Assembly (NCBI RefSeq): GCF_001269925.1
Contig: NZ_LHVO01000028.1
Span: forward strand, 248,001-312,000
DNA from: Pseudomonas sp. MIACH
Lineage (GTDB): Bacteria > Pseudomonadota > Gammaproteobacteria > Pseudomonadales > Pseudomonadaceae
Length of the DNA: 64,000 nucleotides
Reading direction: 5' to 3'
Both the position numbers and the translations under genes were made by a program. The notes beneath the pieces were generated by a model that had not been told where the DNA came from, ran no database searches, and saw nothing but the letters and a program-made list of their open reading frames with translations. This document shows positions 9,002 to 19,063 of the stretch, one piece after another (the stretch's first letter is position 1; the number at the start of each line of letters is the position of its first letter).

Positions 9002-9454
9002 TCAGATCGCTTTAACGTCGAAGATTTCAACATCGAACGTCAAGGTTTTACCGGCCAACGGATGGTTGAAGTCGATGGTCACTTGCGCGTCATCGAAGGT
9101 CTTGACCACACCGGGCAGCTCGGTATTCGCCGCATCGTTGAAAATCACCAGCAGGCCTTCCGACAGTTCCATATCCTGGAACTGCGAACGCGGGATAATC
9201 TGCACGTTTTGCGGGTTGGGCTGGCCAAACGCGTTCTCCGGCAGGATCTGCAGGGTGCGCTTATCGCCGGCCTTGAAACCGAACAGGGCTGCTTCAAAAC
9301 CCGGCAGCAGGTTGCCGTCGCCGACTTTGAAAGTCGCCGGGGCTTTGTCGAATGTACTGTCGACCGTGTCGCCATTCTCCAGGCGCAGTGCGAAATGCAA
9401 GGTGACTTCCGTGTTCTGGCCGATGCGTTGCTCAGCCAATACCTGATCAGTCAT
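9002..9454 (-). CDS. fkpB: FKBP-type peptidyl-prolyl cis-trans isomerase FkpB (SlpA)
   Basis: The 150-residue cytosolic isomerase has VTLHFALRLENGDTVDSTF, GNLLPGFEAALFGFKAGDK and the insert-in-flap portion ending VTIDFNHPLAGKTLTFDVEI, as in SlpA/FkpB. It probably helps fold new proteins; substrates are unknown. The ATG overlaps the lspA stop by eight bases, so it is coupled to ileS-lspA-fkpB. The same order is seen in E. coli, where ispH follows. Confidence 0.92.
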   Translation of the reverse strand: MTDQVLAEQRIGQNTEVTLHFALRLENGDTVDSTFDKAPATFKVGDGNLLPGFEAALFGFKAGDKRTLQILPENAFGQPNPQNVQIIPRSQFQDMELSEGLLVIFNDAANTELPGVVKTFDDAQVTIDFNHPLAGKTLTFDVEIFDVKAI

Positions 9455-9956
9455 TGACGGTCTCTCCGGTTTTCTTACTTTTGAACATGTCCAACGCCAG
9501 CATGATTGCGCCGACGGTGATGGCGCTGTCGGCAAAATTGAACGCCGGGAAGTAATGGCGGTTCTGCCAATGCACCAGGATGAAGTCGATCACATGGCCC
9601 AGGGCAATGCGGTCGTACAGGTTGCCCAACGCGCCGCCCAGCACCAAGGCCAAGGCGATGGCCAGCCAGGTGTCATCGCGGCCCAGGCGCTTGAGCCAGA
9701 CCACGAGCACCGCACTGACCACTACGGCGATCAGAGCGAACAGCCAGCGCTGCCAGCCACCACCGTCAGCCAGGAAGCTGAAAGCCGCGCCGGTGTTGTA
9801 GGCCAGGGTCCAGCTGAAGTAATCCGGGATCACCACGATTTGCTGGAACATTTCCAGGGAGCCTTCGAAGTGAGCCTTGCTGACCTGGTCGATGACCAGG
9901 ACCAGCAAACTCAACACGAGCCAGCCCAGACGTCCGAAACGACTGGCGTTAGGCAT
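9447..9956 (-). CDS. lspA: Lipoprotein signal peptidase LspA (signal peptidase II)
   Basis: The 169-residue inner membrane protein has four hydrophobic segments and the two catalytic Asp motifs, [15 protein letters not shown] and FNFADSAI. It cleaves the signal peptide of prolipoproteins after diacylglyceryl transfer and so serves the lipoproteins encoded in this window (BamD, LbcA, LolB, HrcJ, HrpT). Its start overlaps the end of ileS by eight bases. Confidence 0.96.
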   Translation of the reverse strand: MPNASRFGRLGWLVLSLLVLVIDQVSKAHFEGSLEMFQQIVVIPDYFSWTLAYNTGAAFSFLADGGGWQRWLFALIAVVVSAVLVVWLKRLGRDDTWLAIALALVLGGALGNLYDRIALGHVIDFILVHWQNRHYFPAFNFADSAITVGAIMLALDMFKSKKTGETVND

Positions 9957-12780
9957 AGTGGCGAACCTCGCCTGCACCAGAAATGTTATCGACGCAACGA
10001 CCGCAGATTTCCGGATGCTCAGGGTTCACGCCCACATCTTCACGGCAGTGCCAGCAACGGGCGCACTTAGGGAAGGCCGACTTGACCACTTTGAGCTTGA
10101 GGCCCGGTACTTCGGTGGCCACGGCGTCCGCCGGTGCCTGGGCAAACGGTGCCAGGCTCGCAGTGGAAGTGATCAATACGAAGCGCAGTTCGTTGCTCAG
10201 CTTGGTCAGGTCGGCGGTCAGGCCTTCCTCGGCAAACAGGGTGACTTCGGCCTGCAGGTTGCCACCGACGGCCTTGGCCGCACGCTGAACCTCCAGCTCC
10301 TTGTTCACCGCCACCTTGACGGCCATTACGCCTTCCCAGTACTCGCGACCCAGCTCGAAGTCGGCCGGCAGTTCGGTCAAACCTTCATACCAGGTGTTGA
10401 GCATGACGGACTCGTTACGCTCGCCCGGCAGGTATTCCCACAGTTCGTCGGCGGTGAAGGCCAGGATCGGGGCGATCCAGCGCACCAGCGCTTCGGAGAT
10501 GTGGTACAGCGCAGTCTGCGCCGAACGGCGGGCCTTGCTGTTGGCGCCGGTGGTGTACTGGCGGTCCTTGATGATGTCGAGATAGAAACCACCCAGCTCC
10601 TGCACGCAGAAGTTGTGGATCTTCGAGTAGACGTTCCAGAAACGATATTCGCCATAGTGTTCCTGCAACTCGCGCTGCAGCAACAGGGTACGGTCCACGG
10701 CCCAACGGTCCAGGGCAAGCATGTCCTCGGCGGGCAGGATGTCGGTGGCCGGGTTGAACCCGGTCAGGTTCGACAGCAGGAAGCGCGCGGTATTACGGAT
10801 ACGGCGGTAAGCATCGGCGCTGCGGGCCAGGATCTGGTCCGACACGGCGATTTCGCCCGAGTAATCGGTCGATGCCACCCACAGACGCATGATGTCGGCG
10901 CCCAAGGTGTCGTTGATCTTCTTCGGCTCGATCACGTTCTTCAGCGACTTGGACATCTTGCGGCCCGTCTCATCGACGGTGAAGCCGTGGGTCAGCAGCT
11001 CGCGGTACGGGGCGTGGTCGTCGATGGCGCAACCGGTCAGCAACGAGGAATGGAACCAGCCACGGTGTTGGTCGGAGCCTTCCAAGTACAGGTCGGCACG
11101 CGGGCCGCTCTCGTGACCCATAGGGTGCGAACCGCGCAGCACGTGCCAATGAGTGGTGCCCGAATCGAACCACACGTCGAGGGTGTCGCTGATCTTGTCG
11201 TACAGCGGTGCTTCGTCACCCAGCAACTCGGCGGCGTCCAGCTTGAACCAGGCTTCGATGCCCTCCTGTTCAACACGCTGGGCCACCACTTCCATCAGTT
11301 CGACGGTACGTGGGTGCAACTCTCCGCTTTCCTTGTTGAGGAAGAACGGGATCGGCACGCCCCAGTTGCGCTGGCGGGAGATGCACCAGTCCGGACGGTT
11401 GGCAATCATCGAATGCAGGCGCGCCTGGCCCCAGGCCGGGACGAACTTGGTGTCTTCGATGGCCTTGAGCGAGCGCACACGCAGGGTGTCGCCGCTGGTC
11501 GGTTCTTTGTCCATGCCGATAAACCATTGCGCGGTGGCGCGGTAGATCAACGGGGTCTTGTGGCGCCAGCAGTGCATGTAGCTGTGCTTGATGGTGTCGG
11601 TTTGCATCAACGCACCGACTTCACGCAGCTTGTCGATGATCGGCTGGTCGGCCTTGAAGATGAACTGGCCGCCGAAGAACTCCAGCGACGGCACATAAAC
11701 ACCGTTGCTTTGCACCGGGTTGATGATCTCATCGTTGACCATGCCGTACTTCTTGCAGATCACGAAGTCGTCCACGCCATAGGCGGGCGAGCAGTGAACC
11801 ACACCTGTACCCGAACCCAACTCGACGTAGTCAGCCAGGTACACCGGCGACAAACGGTCATAGAAAGGGTGACGGAAGTTGATCAGCTCCAGCGCGGAAC
11901 CGGTGGTGGTGGCGATCACCGAACCTTGCAGTTCGTAGCGCGCCAGGCACGCTTCGACCATTTCCTCGGCCAGCACCAGCAGGCGATCACCGACGTCTAC
12001 CAAGGCGTAGGTGAATTCCGGGTGCACGTTCAGCGCCTGGTTGGCGGGAATGGTCCACGGGGTGGTGGTCCAGATCACGATAGCAGCCGGCTTGCTCAGG
12101 CTTGCCAGGCCGAACGCCTGGGCCAGCTTGGCGTCGTCGGCGATCGGGAAGGCCACGTCGATGGTCGAGGACTTCTTGTCTTCGTACTCGACTTCCGCTT
12201 CAGCCAGGGCCGAGCCGCAATCGAAGCACCAGTTCACGGGCTTGAGGCCCTTGAACACGAAACCGCCCTTGACGATTTCGGCCAAGGCACGGATTTCACC
12301 GGCCTCGTTCTTGAAGTTCATGGTTTTATAGGGGTTGTCCCACTCGCCCAGCACACCCAGGCGGATGAACTCGGACTTCTGCCCTTCGATCTGCTCGGCA
12401 GCGTAGGCACGGCACAGCTCGCGGGTTTTATCCGCGCCCAGGTTCTTGCCGTAGGTCACTTCGACCTTGTGTTCGATCGGCAGGCCGTGGCAATCCCAAC
12501 CCGGTACATAAGGCGCGTCGAAGCCTGCCAGGGTTTTCGAGCGCAGGATCATGTCCTTGAGAATCTTGTTCAGCGCATGACCGATATGAATCGTGCCGTT
12601 GGCATAAGGAGGGCCGTCGTGCAGGACGAATTTCGGACGATCCTTGCCAATTTCGCGCAACTTTCCGTACAGGCCAATACTGTCCCAGCGCTGCAGGATC
12701 TGCGGTTCGCGCTGTGGCAGGCCGGCCTTCATTGGGAAGGCGGTGTCCGGAAGGTTTAGCGTGGCTTTATAGTCGGTCAT
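9949..12780 (-). CDS. ileS: Isoleucyl-tRNA synthetase
   Basis: The 943-residue class I synthetase contains HIGHAL near residue 65, the KMSKSLKNV loop near residue 605, a large editing insert and a C-terminal zinc site ([12 protein letters not shown] with a later CGRC). It charges tRNA-Ile. Full length for the bacterial enzyme. It sits in ribF–ileS–lspA–fkpB, the conserved gammaproteobacterial order; ribF ends 14 bases upstream. Confidence 0.97.
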   Translation of the reverse strand: MTDYKATLNLPDTAFPMKAGLPQREPQILQRWDSIGLYGKLREIGKDRPKFVLHDGPPYANGTIHIGHALNKILKDMILRSKTLAGFDAPYVPGWDCHGLPIEHKVEVTYGKNLGADKTRELCRAYAAEQIEGQKSEFIRLGVLGEWDNPYKTMNFKNEAGEIRALAEIVKGGFVFKGLKPVNWCFDCGSALAEAEVEYEDKKSSTIDVAFPIADDAKLAQAFGLASLSKPAAIVIWTTTPWTIPANQALNVHPEFTYALVDVGDRLLVLAEEMVEACLARYELQGSVIATTTGSALELINFRHPFYDRLSPVYLADYVELGSGTGVVHCSPAYGVDDFVICKKYGMVNDEIINPVQSNGVYVPSLEFFGGQFIFKADQPIIDKLREVGALMQTDTIKHSYMHCWRHKTPLIYRATAQWFIGMDKEPTSGDTLRVRSLKAIEDTKFVPAWGQARLHSMIANRPDWCISRQRNWGVPIPFFLNKESGELHPRTVELMEVVAQRVEQEGIEAWFKLDAAELLGDEAPLYDKISDTLDVWFDSGTTHWHVLRGSHPMGHESGPRADLYLEGSDQHRGWFHSSLLTGCAIDDHAPYRELLTHGFTVDETGRKMSKSLKNVIEPKKINDTLGADIMRLWVASTDYSGEIAVSDQILARSADAYRRIRNTARFLLSNLTGFNPATDILPAEDMLALDRWAVDRTLLLQRELQEHYGEYRFWNVYSKIHNFCVQELGGFYLDIIKDRQYTTGANSKARRSAQTALYHISEALVRWIAPILAFTADELWEYLPGERNESVMLNTWYEGLTELPADFELGREYWEGVMAVKVAVNKELEVQRAAKAVGGNLQAEVTLFAEEGLTADLTKLSNELRFVLITSTASLAPFAQAPADAVATEVPGLKLKVVKSAFPKCARCWHCREDVGVNPEHPEICGRCVDNISGAGEVRHYA

Positions 12781-12794
12781 TTAAGGCTCTTCGG

Positions 12795-13733
12795 TTAGCG
12801 ATGGGCGCTAGGTGCGGCTAGTGCACGGGCGGCGGCGACATCCGCATTGATCGCCGTTTTCAACGCCTCAAGCGAGGCGAAACGCTGCTCTTCACGCAGC
12901 TTCTGGTGGAAAACCACCGTCAAACGCCGGTCATACAGATCACCGGCAAAATCCAAAAGGTGAACTTCCAGGTGGGCCTTGCCATCACCTGCAACCGTGG
13001 GCCTGACGCCTATGTTGGCGACTCCCGGCCACGGCTGGCCGTCGATGTCGACGCTGACCAGGTAAACCCCGGTGAGCGGCACACGGCGGCGCTTGAGTTG
13101 CACGTTGGCGGTTGGCGTGCCCAGTTGGCGCGCCAGCTTCTGACCGTGCAGTACCCGTCCGGCAATGCGGAACGGGCGACCGAGCAAACGCTCGGCCAGG
13201 GCGAAGTCGGCAGCGGCCAGGGCGTTACGCACCTGGGTGCTGCTCACGCGCAGGCCGTCCAGTTCGACGGTTTGTGCGGCTTCGACGGTAAAGCCTTGGG
13301 TGATACCAGCCTGTTGCAGGAAATCGAAATCGCCTACGCGGTCGCACCCGAAACGGAAGTCGTCGCCGACCTCCAAATGCTGTACGCCCAGGCCGTCTAC
13401 CAATATGCGGTCGACGAACTCGGCAGCGCTGAGGCTTTGCAAACGCTGGTTGAAAGCCAGGCAGAGGACGCGGTCCACACCCTCTTCGGCCAGCAGTTGC
13501 AGCTTGTCCCGCAGACGGGCCAGACGCGCCGGCGCCGTTTCCGGGGTGAAATACTCCCGCGGCTGCGGCTCAAAAATCACCACGCAGCTGGGTACGCCCA
13601 ACTCGACCGCACGCTCGCGCAGCCGGGCCAGGATAGCCTGGTGGCCACGGTGAACACCGTCAAAGTTGCCAATAGTGGCGACGCAGCCCCGATGTTCAGG
13701 GCGCAGGTTGTGGAGACCTCGAACCAGCTGCAT
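12795..13733 (-). CDS. ribF: Bifunctional riboflavin kinase/FAD synthetase RibF
   Basis: The 312-residue protein has an N-terminal FMN adenylyltransferase domain (ATIGNFDGVHRGHQAI, VVIFEPQPREYF) and a C-terminal riboflavin kinase domain (GTPTANVQL, GVYLVSVDIDGQ). It makes FMN and FAD, the cofactors used by several flavoproteins in this window. The ATG before QLVRGLHNL matches the usual family start; upstream in-frame sequence is not conserved in character. Confidence 0.95.
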   Translation of the reverse strand: MQLVRGLHNLRPEHRGCVATIGNFDGVHRGHQAILARLRERAVELGVPSCVVIFEPQPREYFTPETAPARLARLRDKLQLLAEEGVDRVLCLAFNQRLQSLSAAEFVDRILVDGLGVQHLEVGDDFRFGCDRVGDFDFLQQAGITQGFTVEAAQTVELDGLRVSSTQVRNALAAADFALAERLLGRPFRIAGRVLHGQKLARQLGTPTANVQLKRRRVPLTGVYLVSVDIDGQPWPGVANIGVRPTVAGDGKAHLEVHLLDFAGDLYDRRLTVVFHQKLREEQRFASLEALKTAINADVAAARALAAPSAHR

Positions 13734-13852
13734 AACGCGCTTCTTGCTCATAAAGTGGTCGATTATAACCACACCCGGCCCCGGACGACAGGCAACAGCG
13801 CAGGGCAAATGGATCGAATCGATAAAACAACCGTTTTATCGCGGCAAACTCT

Positions 13853-15391
13853 CTAGCTCAATGACTTGCGATTGAAATCCCGCAGGCGGAACCCCTGCAG
13901 CAGCAACATCCCGAAGTACACCACCACACCGGCCACGACCAGCACACCCAGGCGCATGAAACGCTCGAGCATATGGCCTTCATCCCAGGCCGGCATGAAG
14001 TGCATCAGGCCGAGCAATACCGCCGACATCATCGCAACGGCCACCAGCAACTTGAGGGCAAACATGCCCCAGCCCGGCTGGGGCTGAAACATCTGTTGCT
14101 TGCGCAGTTGATAAAACAACAGGCCGGCGTTGATGCACGCACCGGCACTGATGGCCAGGGCCAGGCCGGCGTGGGCCAGTGGGCCGATAAACAGCAGGTT
14201 GAGCAGTTGCGTGACGATCAGCGTAAAGATCGCGATCTTTACCGGGGTACGGATGTTCTGCTGGGCATAGAAGCCAGGCGCCAGCACCTTGATTACGATG
14301 ATGCCGAGCAGGCCGACGGAATACGCAACCAGCGCATGCTGGGTCATCAACGCATCATGTGCGTCGAATTGCCCGTATTGGAACAGCGACACTGTCAGCG
14401 GCTCGGCCAGGATCCCCAAGGCCAGTGCGCACGGCAGGACCAGGACGAAGCACAGGCGCAGCCCCCAATCGAGGATGCGCGAGTATTCCTGGCGATCCTT
14501 GCTGGCGTAGGTGCGTGCCAGCGTCGGCAGCAAAATGGTGCCCAGCGCCACGCCCAGCACGCCGGACGGCAATTCCATGAGGCGGTCGGCGTAATACATC
14601 CACGACACCGAGCCGGATACCAGCAGCGAGGCGAACGCGGTGTTGATGATCAGGGAAATCTGGCTCACCGACACGCCAAGGATCGCCGGCAACATATTGC
14701 GCATTACGCGCCACACGCCGGTGTCCTTGAGGTTCAGGCGCGGCAATACGAGCATGCCGATCTTTTTCAGGTGCGGCAGCTGGTAGAGCAATTGCGCCAG
14801 GCCACCGGCCAGCACGGCCCAGCCAAGGGCCATGACCGGCGGATCGAAGTAAGGTGTCAGGAACAGTGCAAAGATAATCATGCTGACGTTAAGCAGCGTC
14901 GGCACGAACGCCGGCACCGAGAAACGGTTCCAGGTGTTGAGGATCGCACCGGCCAGGGATGACAGCGAGATCAGCAATATATAAGGAAAGGTCACCCGCA
15001 ACAGATCAGTGGTCAGCGCGAATTTTTCCGGCGTATTGGCAAAACCCGGCGCCGTGGCCCAGATCACCCAAGGCGCGGCGAGCATGCCGACGAGGGTCAC
15101 CAGCATCAGCACCAGGGTCAGCAGGCCCGAGACGTAGGCAATGAAGGTACGGGTCGCCTCCTCCCCTTGCTGGGTCTTGTACTCGGCCAGAATCGGCACG
15201 AACGCCTGGGAAAATGCGCCCTCGGCAAAGATCCGCCGCAGCAGGTTGGGCAGTTTAAACGCAATAAAGAACGCATCCGTGGCCATGCTGGCGCCAAAAA
15301 TACGCGCCAGCAGGGTGTCACGCACAAACCCCAAAACCCGGGAGATCATCGTGATAGAGCTGACGGCGGCCAACGATTTGAGCAGATTCAT
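13853..15391 (-). CDS. murJ: Lipid II flippase MurJ (MviN)
   Basis: The 512-residue polytopic membrane protein of the MVF family has about 14 hydrophobic segments. The start [21 protein letters not shown] and the loop [21 protein letters not shown] are family hallmarks, including conserved arginines. MurJ moves lipid II across the inner membrane for peptidoglycan synthesis. It is divergent from rpsT and lies upstream of ribF. Confidence 0.95.
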   Translation of the reverse strand: MNLLKSLAAVSSITMISRVLGFVRDTLLARIFGASMATDAFFIAFKLPNLLRRIFAEGAFSQAFVPILAEYKTQQGEEATRTFIAYVSGLLTLVLMLVTLVGMLAAPWVIWATAPGFANTPEKFALTTDLLRVTFPYILLISLSSLAGAILNTWNRFSVPAFVPTLLNVSMIIFALFLTPYFDPPVMALGWAVLAGGLAQLLYQLPHLKKIGMLVLPRLNLKDTGVWRVMRNMLPAILGVSVSQISLIINTAFASLLVSGSVSWMYYADRLMELPSGVLGVALGTILLPTLARTYASKDRQEYSRILDWGLRLCFVLVLPCALALGILAEPLTVSLFQYGQFDAHDALMTQHALVAYSVGLLGIIVIKVLAPGFYAQQNIRTPVKIAIFTLIVTQLLNLLFIGPLAHAGLALAISAGACINAGLLFYQLRKQQMFQPQPGWGMFALKLLVAVAMMSAVLLGLMHFMPAWDEGHMLERFMRLGVLVVAGVVVYFGMLLLQGFRLRDFNRKSLS

Positions 15392-15562
15392 TGAAAGAGT
15401 TTGCGCCTATAGATAAAGAGCAGGCGAACTAAGCGCCTACTTATGCGATACTGCGCGCCTGCAACAGCACAGCGCCAAAGCTCGCGAGTTTACAGGTCAA
15501 GCGCCGGAAATAAATCACCCGCCTCTTCAGATCGACCACTCAGCAGTTCGCATCAGCCGGCC

Positions 15563-15591
15563 TTGACAACACATCAAGTCATCGGCATGAT
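15563..15591 (+). promoter_or_regulatory. Likely sigma-70 promoter of rpsT
   Basis: TTGACA, 17 bases, CATGAT, about 55 bases before the rpsT ribosome site. The -35 is perfect and the -10 is a 4/6 match. It is the only good promoter seen in the 253-base gap between murJ and rpsT. Confidence 0.5.
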
Positions 15592-15644
15592 TCGCGGCCT
15601 ATTTTGTTTGCTATTTCCTAAAAAGTCTTTCGAGGAGCTCGACG

Positions 15645-15923
15645 GTGGCCAACACACCTTCCGCCAAAAAACGTGCAAAACAGGCTGAGAAGCGTCGCAG
15701 CCACAACGCCAGCCTGCGTTCCATGGTTCGTACCTACATCAAGAATGTAGTTAAAGCCATCGACACCAAAGACGCTGAAAAAGCTCAAGCAGCTTACGTT
15801 CTGGCTGTGCCAGTTATCGACCGTATGGCCGATAAAGGCATCATCCACAAGAACAAGGCCGCTCGTCATAAGAGCCGCCTGAATGGCCACATCAAGGCTC
15901 TGAGCGTTCCTGCTGCAGCCTAA
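15645..15923 (+). CDS. rpsT: 30S ribosomal protein S20
   Basis: The 92-residue basic protein starts with (GTG)[19 protein letters not shown], the S20 signature, and contains [15 protein letters not shown] and [17 protein letters not shown]. It binds 16S rRNA early in 30S assembly. The start codon is GTG, preceded by a CGAGGAG ribosome site. It is monocistronic with its own terminator. Confidence 0.97.
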   Translation: MANTPSAKKRAKQAEKRRSHNASLRSMVRTYIKNVVKAIDTKDAEKAQAAYVLAVPVIDRMADKGIIHKNKAARHKSRLNGHIKALSVPAAA

Positions 15924-15966
15924 GTGGTAACAACTGCGACGCAGCCCCGGTTGCGAAACAGTTAAG

Positions 15967-16006
15967 AAATGCCCCGTACCGAAAGGTCCGGGGCATTTTT
16001 GTTTGT
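15967..16006 (+). terminator. Terminator of rpsT
   Basis: Stem ATGCCCCG/CGGGGCAT with a loop around ACCGAAAGGTC, then TTTTTGTTT. Confidence 0.88.
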
Positions 16007-16050
16007 GCCTGAAAATACGCCCTCCTACAGGTGGATGTGGTGATTCTCAG

Positions 16051-16086
16051 ACAAAAAAACGCCCCGAACCAGTCGGGGCGTTTTGG
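16051..16086 (-). terminator. Terminator of slyD (bidirectional)
   Basis: AAAACGCCCCGA/TCGGGGCGTTTT stem between A and T runs, placed just beyond the slyD stop. Confidence 0.85.
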
Positions 16087-16109
16087 CTACCACTTGATCA
16101 AAACATCAA

Positions 16110-16595
16110 TCAATGGTGATGACCGCCTTCACCGTGGACGTGGCCGTGGGCCACTTCTTCCTGGGAAGCGTCACGGATGGCAACGATCTTCACTTGGAAG
16201 TTCAGGCGCTGGCCAGCCAGAGGGTGGTTGCCGTCGACGGTAACGTCGTCGCCATCCAGGTCACGGATAGTGACGATCTGCATTTGGCCGTCCGGCGCGG
16301 AAGCGTGGAACTGCATGCCCACTTCCAACTCATCAACACCTTCGAACATGCTGCGGCTCAGGGTGCTGACCAGTTCGGCGGAATATTCGCCGTAGGCATC
16401 TTCAGGTTCTACGGCAACGGTCAGTTCATCACCGACACTCTTGCCTTCCAGGGCCTTTTCCAGGCCTGGGATGATGTTACCTGCGCCTTGCAGGTAGACC
16501 AGCGGCGCGCCGCCGGCTGAGCTGTCGATGACCTCACCAGCGTCGTTGGTCAGGGTATAGTCGATGGAGACAGCCTTGTTAGCGGCGATCGTCAT
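16110..16595 (-). CDS. slyD: SlyD-like FKBP peptidyl-prolyl isomerase
   Basis: The 161-residue protein has the FKBP core (AVSIDYTLTNDAGEVIDSS, GAGNIIPGLEKALEGKSVGD), an insert-in-flap domain (VTVDGNHPLAGQRLNFQVKI) and a His-rich tail (HGHVHGEGGHHH) that could bind Ni2+ or other metals, as in SlyD. The ATG before TIAANKAVSIDY has an AGGTC ribosome site upstream. Its start codon shares the tetranucleotide CATG with a possible divergent start of the DUF3565 gene. Confidence 0.92.
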   Translation of the reverse strand: MTIAANKAVSIDYTLTNDAGEVIDSSAGGAPLVYLQGAGNIIPGLEKALEGKSVGDELTVAVEPEDAYGEYSAELVSTLSRSMFEGVDELEVGMQFHASAPDGQMQIVTIRDLDGDDVTVDGNHPLAGQRLNFQVKIVAIRDASQEEVAHGHVHGEGGHHH

Positions 16596-16884
16596 GGGGC
16601 GAGACCTTTTGCATAAGAATGAAGAACGGACAAGTCTAAACAAGGATTTGCCCGAAAGCGAACAGAACCCGGACGGACGGGACCGATCAACGGCATCCTT
16701 GATCATCGGTTTCCACCAGGACGAGGAGGATCACTGGGTTGCCGAGCTGTCTTGCGGCCACACCCAGCACCTGCGCCACCAGCCGCCATGGCAGTCCCGC
16801 GCGTGGGTACTCGACCCTGCGCAGCGCCTGGAAAAAATAGGCCAGCCCTTTGCCTGCGGCTGGTGTGCGCGAGCGCCCGAATAA
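16594..16884 (+). CDS. DUF3565 domain protein
   Basis: The conserved part, IIGFHQDEEDHWVAELSCGHTQHLRHQPPW with a C-terminal CGWC, marks DUF3565. The Cys/His content suggests a small metal-binding protein; function unknown. The 96-residue version starts at an ATG whose first two bases overlap the slyD start codon. An earlier in-frame ATG and later TTG codons (e.g. before IIGFHQ) are alternatives, because the N-terminal 30 residues are poorly conserved in character. It may be co-transcribed with pta, 80 bases downstream. Confidence 0.75.
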   Translation: MGRDLLHKNEERTSLNKDLPESEQNPDGRDRSTASLIIGFHQDEEDHWVAELSCGHTQHLRHQPPWQSRAWVLDPAQRLEKIGQPFACGWCARAPE

Positions 16885-16963
16885 CGATAACCTTGGCACC
16901 TGATTCCCGGCAGGCACTCAGCCATAGAGCGCCACCGAAGCCATGCACCTCCAGAGAATTCGC

Positions 16964-19063
16964 ATGCAGACTTTTTTTATCGCGCCCACCGATTTTGGTG
17001 TGGGCCTGACCTCCATCAGCCTTGGGCTGGTGCGTACCCTCGAGCGAGCCGGACTGAAAGTCGGCTTCTTCAAGCCGATTGCCCAGCCGCACCCTGGCGA
17101 TACTGGCCCTGAGCGCTCCACTGAACTGATAGCGCGCACCCACGGACTGAAACCACCACAGCCCCTGGGCCTGGCTCACGTAGAGCGGATGCTCGGCGAC
17201 GGCCAACTCGACGAACTGCTCGAAGAAATCATCACCCTTTATCAGCAGGCCGCCGTGGGCAAGGACGTGCTGATCGTCGAAGGCATGGTGCCGACCCGCA
17301 GCGCCAGCTATGCGGCGCGGGTCAACCTGCACTTGGCCAAGAGCCTGGATGCGGAAGTGATCCTGGTCTCGGCTCCGGAAAACGAAGTACTTACCGAACT
17401 CTCCGGCCGCGTGGAATTGCAGGCCCAGCTGTTCGGCGGCCCGAAAGACCCGAAAGTGCTCGGTGTGATCCTGAACAAGGTCCGTACCGACGAAAGCATG
17501 GAAGCCTTCTCGGCACGCCTCAAGGAGCATTCGCCCTTGCTGCGCAGCGGCGATTTCCGCCTGCTCGGCTGCATTCCTTACCAGCCGGAACTCAACGCGC
17601 CACGCACCCGCGACGTGGCCGACCTGATGGGCGCACAGATCCTCAATGCCGGCGACTACGAAACCCGGCGCATGACCAAGATCATCATCTGCGCCCGCAC
17701 CATGCGTAACACCGTGGAGCTGCTCAAGCCCGGCGTGCTGGTGGTGACCCCCGGCGACCGCGACGACATCATCCTCGCCGTCAGCCTGGCCGCGATCAAC
17801 GGCGTGCCCCTCGCCGGCCTGCTGCTGACCAGCGACACCCTGCCCGACCCGCGCATCATGGAGCTCTGCCGCGGTGCGTTCCAGGCCGGGCTGCCGGTGC
17901 TGTCGGTGAGTACCGGCTCCTACGAGACCGCCAACCTGCTCAACAACCTCAACAAGGAAATCCCCATCGATGACCGCGAGCGCGCGGAGATCATCACCGA
18001 TTTCGTCGCCAGCCACCTCGATGCGCGCTGGCTGCACCAGCGCTGCGGCACGCCACGGGAGATGCGCCTGTCGCCGGCGGTGTTCCGATACCAGTTGATC
18101 CAACGCGCCCAGGCCGCCAACAAACGCATCGTGTTGCCCGAGGGCAGCGAGCCGCTGACCGTGCAAGCCGCCGCCATCTGCCAGGCAAGGGGCATCGCTC
18201 GCTGTGTGCTGCTGGCCAAGCCGGCTGACGTGGAAGCCGTCGCCCGCGCCCAGGGCATCGAATTGCCCGAAGGCCTGGAGATTCTCGACCCGGACCTGAT
18301 TCGCCAGCGCTACGTCGAGCCCATGGTTGCCCTGCGCAAAAGCAAGAGCCTCAACGCACCGATGGCCGAGCAGCAACTGGAAGACACCGTGGTGATCGCC
18401 ACCATGATGCTCGCGCTGGATGAAGTGGACGGCCTGGTCTCCGGCGTTATCCATTCCACCGCCAACACTATTCGCCCGGCCCTGCAGTTGATCAAGACCG
18501 CACCGGGCTGCACCCTGGTGTCGTCGGTGTTCTTCATGCTGTTTCCCGAGCAGGTGCTGGTCTACGGCGACTGCGTGATGAACCCGCACCCCAGTGCCGC
18601 CGAGCTGGCGGAAATCGCCTTGCAAAGCGCCGACTCGGCCGCCGCCTTCGGCATCACCCCGCGTGTGGCGATGATCAGCTACTCCAGCGGCGACTCGGCC
18701 AGCGGTGAGGAAGTAGAGAAAGTCCGCGAAGCCACCCTGCTCGCCCATGAACAGCAAAGCTCGCTGCTGATCGACGGCCCGTTGCAATACGACGCCGCCG
18801 CCAACGAAACCGTGGCCCGCCAACTGGCCCCCGACAGCCTGGTCGCCGGCAAAGCCACTGTGTTCGTGTTCCCGGACCTGAACACCGGCAATACCACCCA
18901 CAAGGCCGTGCAACGCAGTGCCGATTGCGTCAGCCTCGGGCCGATGCTCCAGGGCCTGCGCAAACCGGTCAACGACCTGCCACGCGGTGCCCAGGTCGAC
19001 GACATCGTGTACACCATCGCACTGACTGCGATCCAAGCCGCCAACCGACCTATGGATATCTAA
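16964..19063 (+). CDS. pta: Phosphate acetyltransferase (two-domain Pta)
   Basis: The 699-residue protein has an N-terminal P-loop-like/DRTGG regulatory region (MQTFFIAPTDFGVGLTSISL, then VVTPGDRDDIILAVSLAAING) and the C-terminal PTA_PTB catalytic domain (RIVLPEGSEPLTVQAAAICQ to ARQLAPDSLVAGKATVFVFP). It interconverts acetyl-CoA and acetyl phosphate. The usual partner ackA is not adjacent. The start at MQTFF matches the family; a second ATG seven codons upstream is possible. Confidence 0.95.
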   Translation: MQTFFIAPTDFGVGLTSISLGLVRTLERAGLKVGFFKPIAQPHPGDTGPERSTELIARTHGLKPPQPLGLAHVERMLGDGQLDELLEEIITLYQQAAVGKDVLIVEGMVPTRSASYAARVNLHLAKSLDAEVILVSAPENEVLTELSGRVELQAQLFGGPKDPKVLGVILNKVRTDESMEAFSARLKEHSPLLRSGDFRLLGCIPYQPELNAPRTRDVADLMGAQILNAGDYETRRMTKIIICARTMRNTVELLKPGVLVVTPGDRDDIILAVSLAAINGVPLAGLLLTSDTLPDPRIMELCRGAFQAGLPVLSVSTGSYETANLLNNLNKEIPIDDRERAEIITDFVASHLDARWLHQRCGTPREMRLSPAVFRYQLIQRAQAANKRIVLPEGSEPLTVQAAAICQARGIARCVLLAKPADVEAVARAQGIELPEGLEILDPDLIRQRYVEPMVALRKSKSLNAPMAEQQLEDTVVIATMMLALDEVDGLVSGVIHSTANTIRPALQLIKTAPGCTLVSSVFFMLFPEQVLVYGDCVMNPHPSAAELAEIALQSADSAAAFGITPRVAMISYSSGDSASGEEVEKVREATLLAHEQQSSLLIDGPLQYDAAANETVARQLAPDSLVAGKATVFVFPDLNTGNTTHKAVQRSADCVSLGPMLQGLRKPVNDLPRGAQVDDIVYTIALTAIQAANRPMDI

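Noticed and set aside
9877..12759. A 960-codon open frame on the plus strand, antisense to ileS
   Set aside because: It is the mirror of a GC-rich, biased coding strand; its translation has no recognisable domain, while ileS on the other strand is complete with all motifs.
16703..19036. A 777-codon open frame antisense to pta
   Set aside because: Low-complexity His/Gln/Gly/Val-rich translation without motifs; pta on the plus strand is certain.
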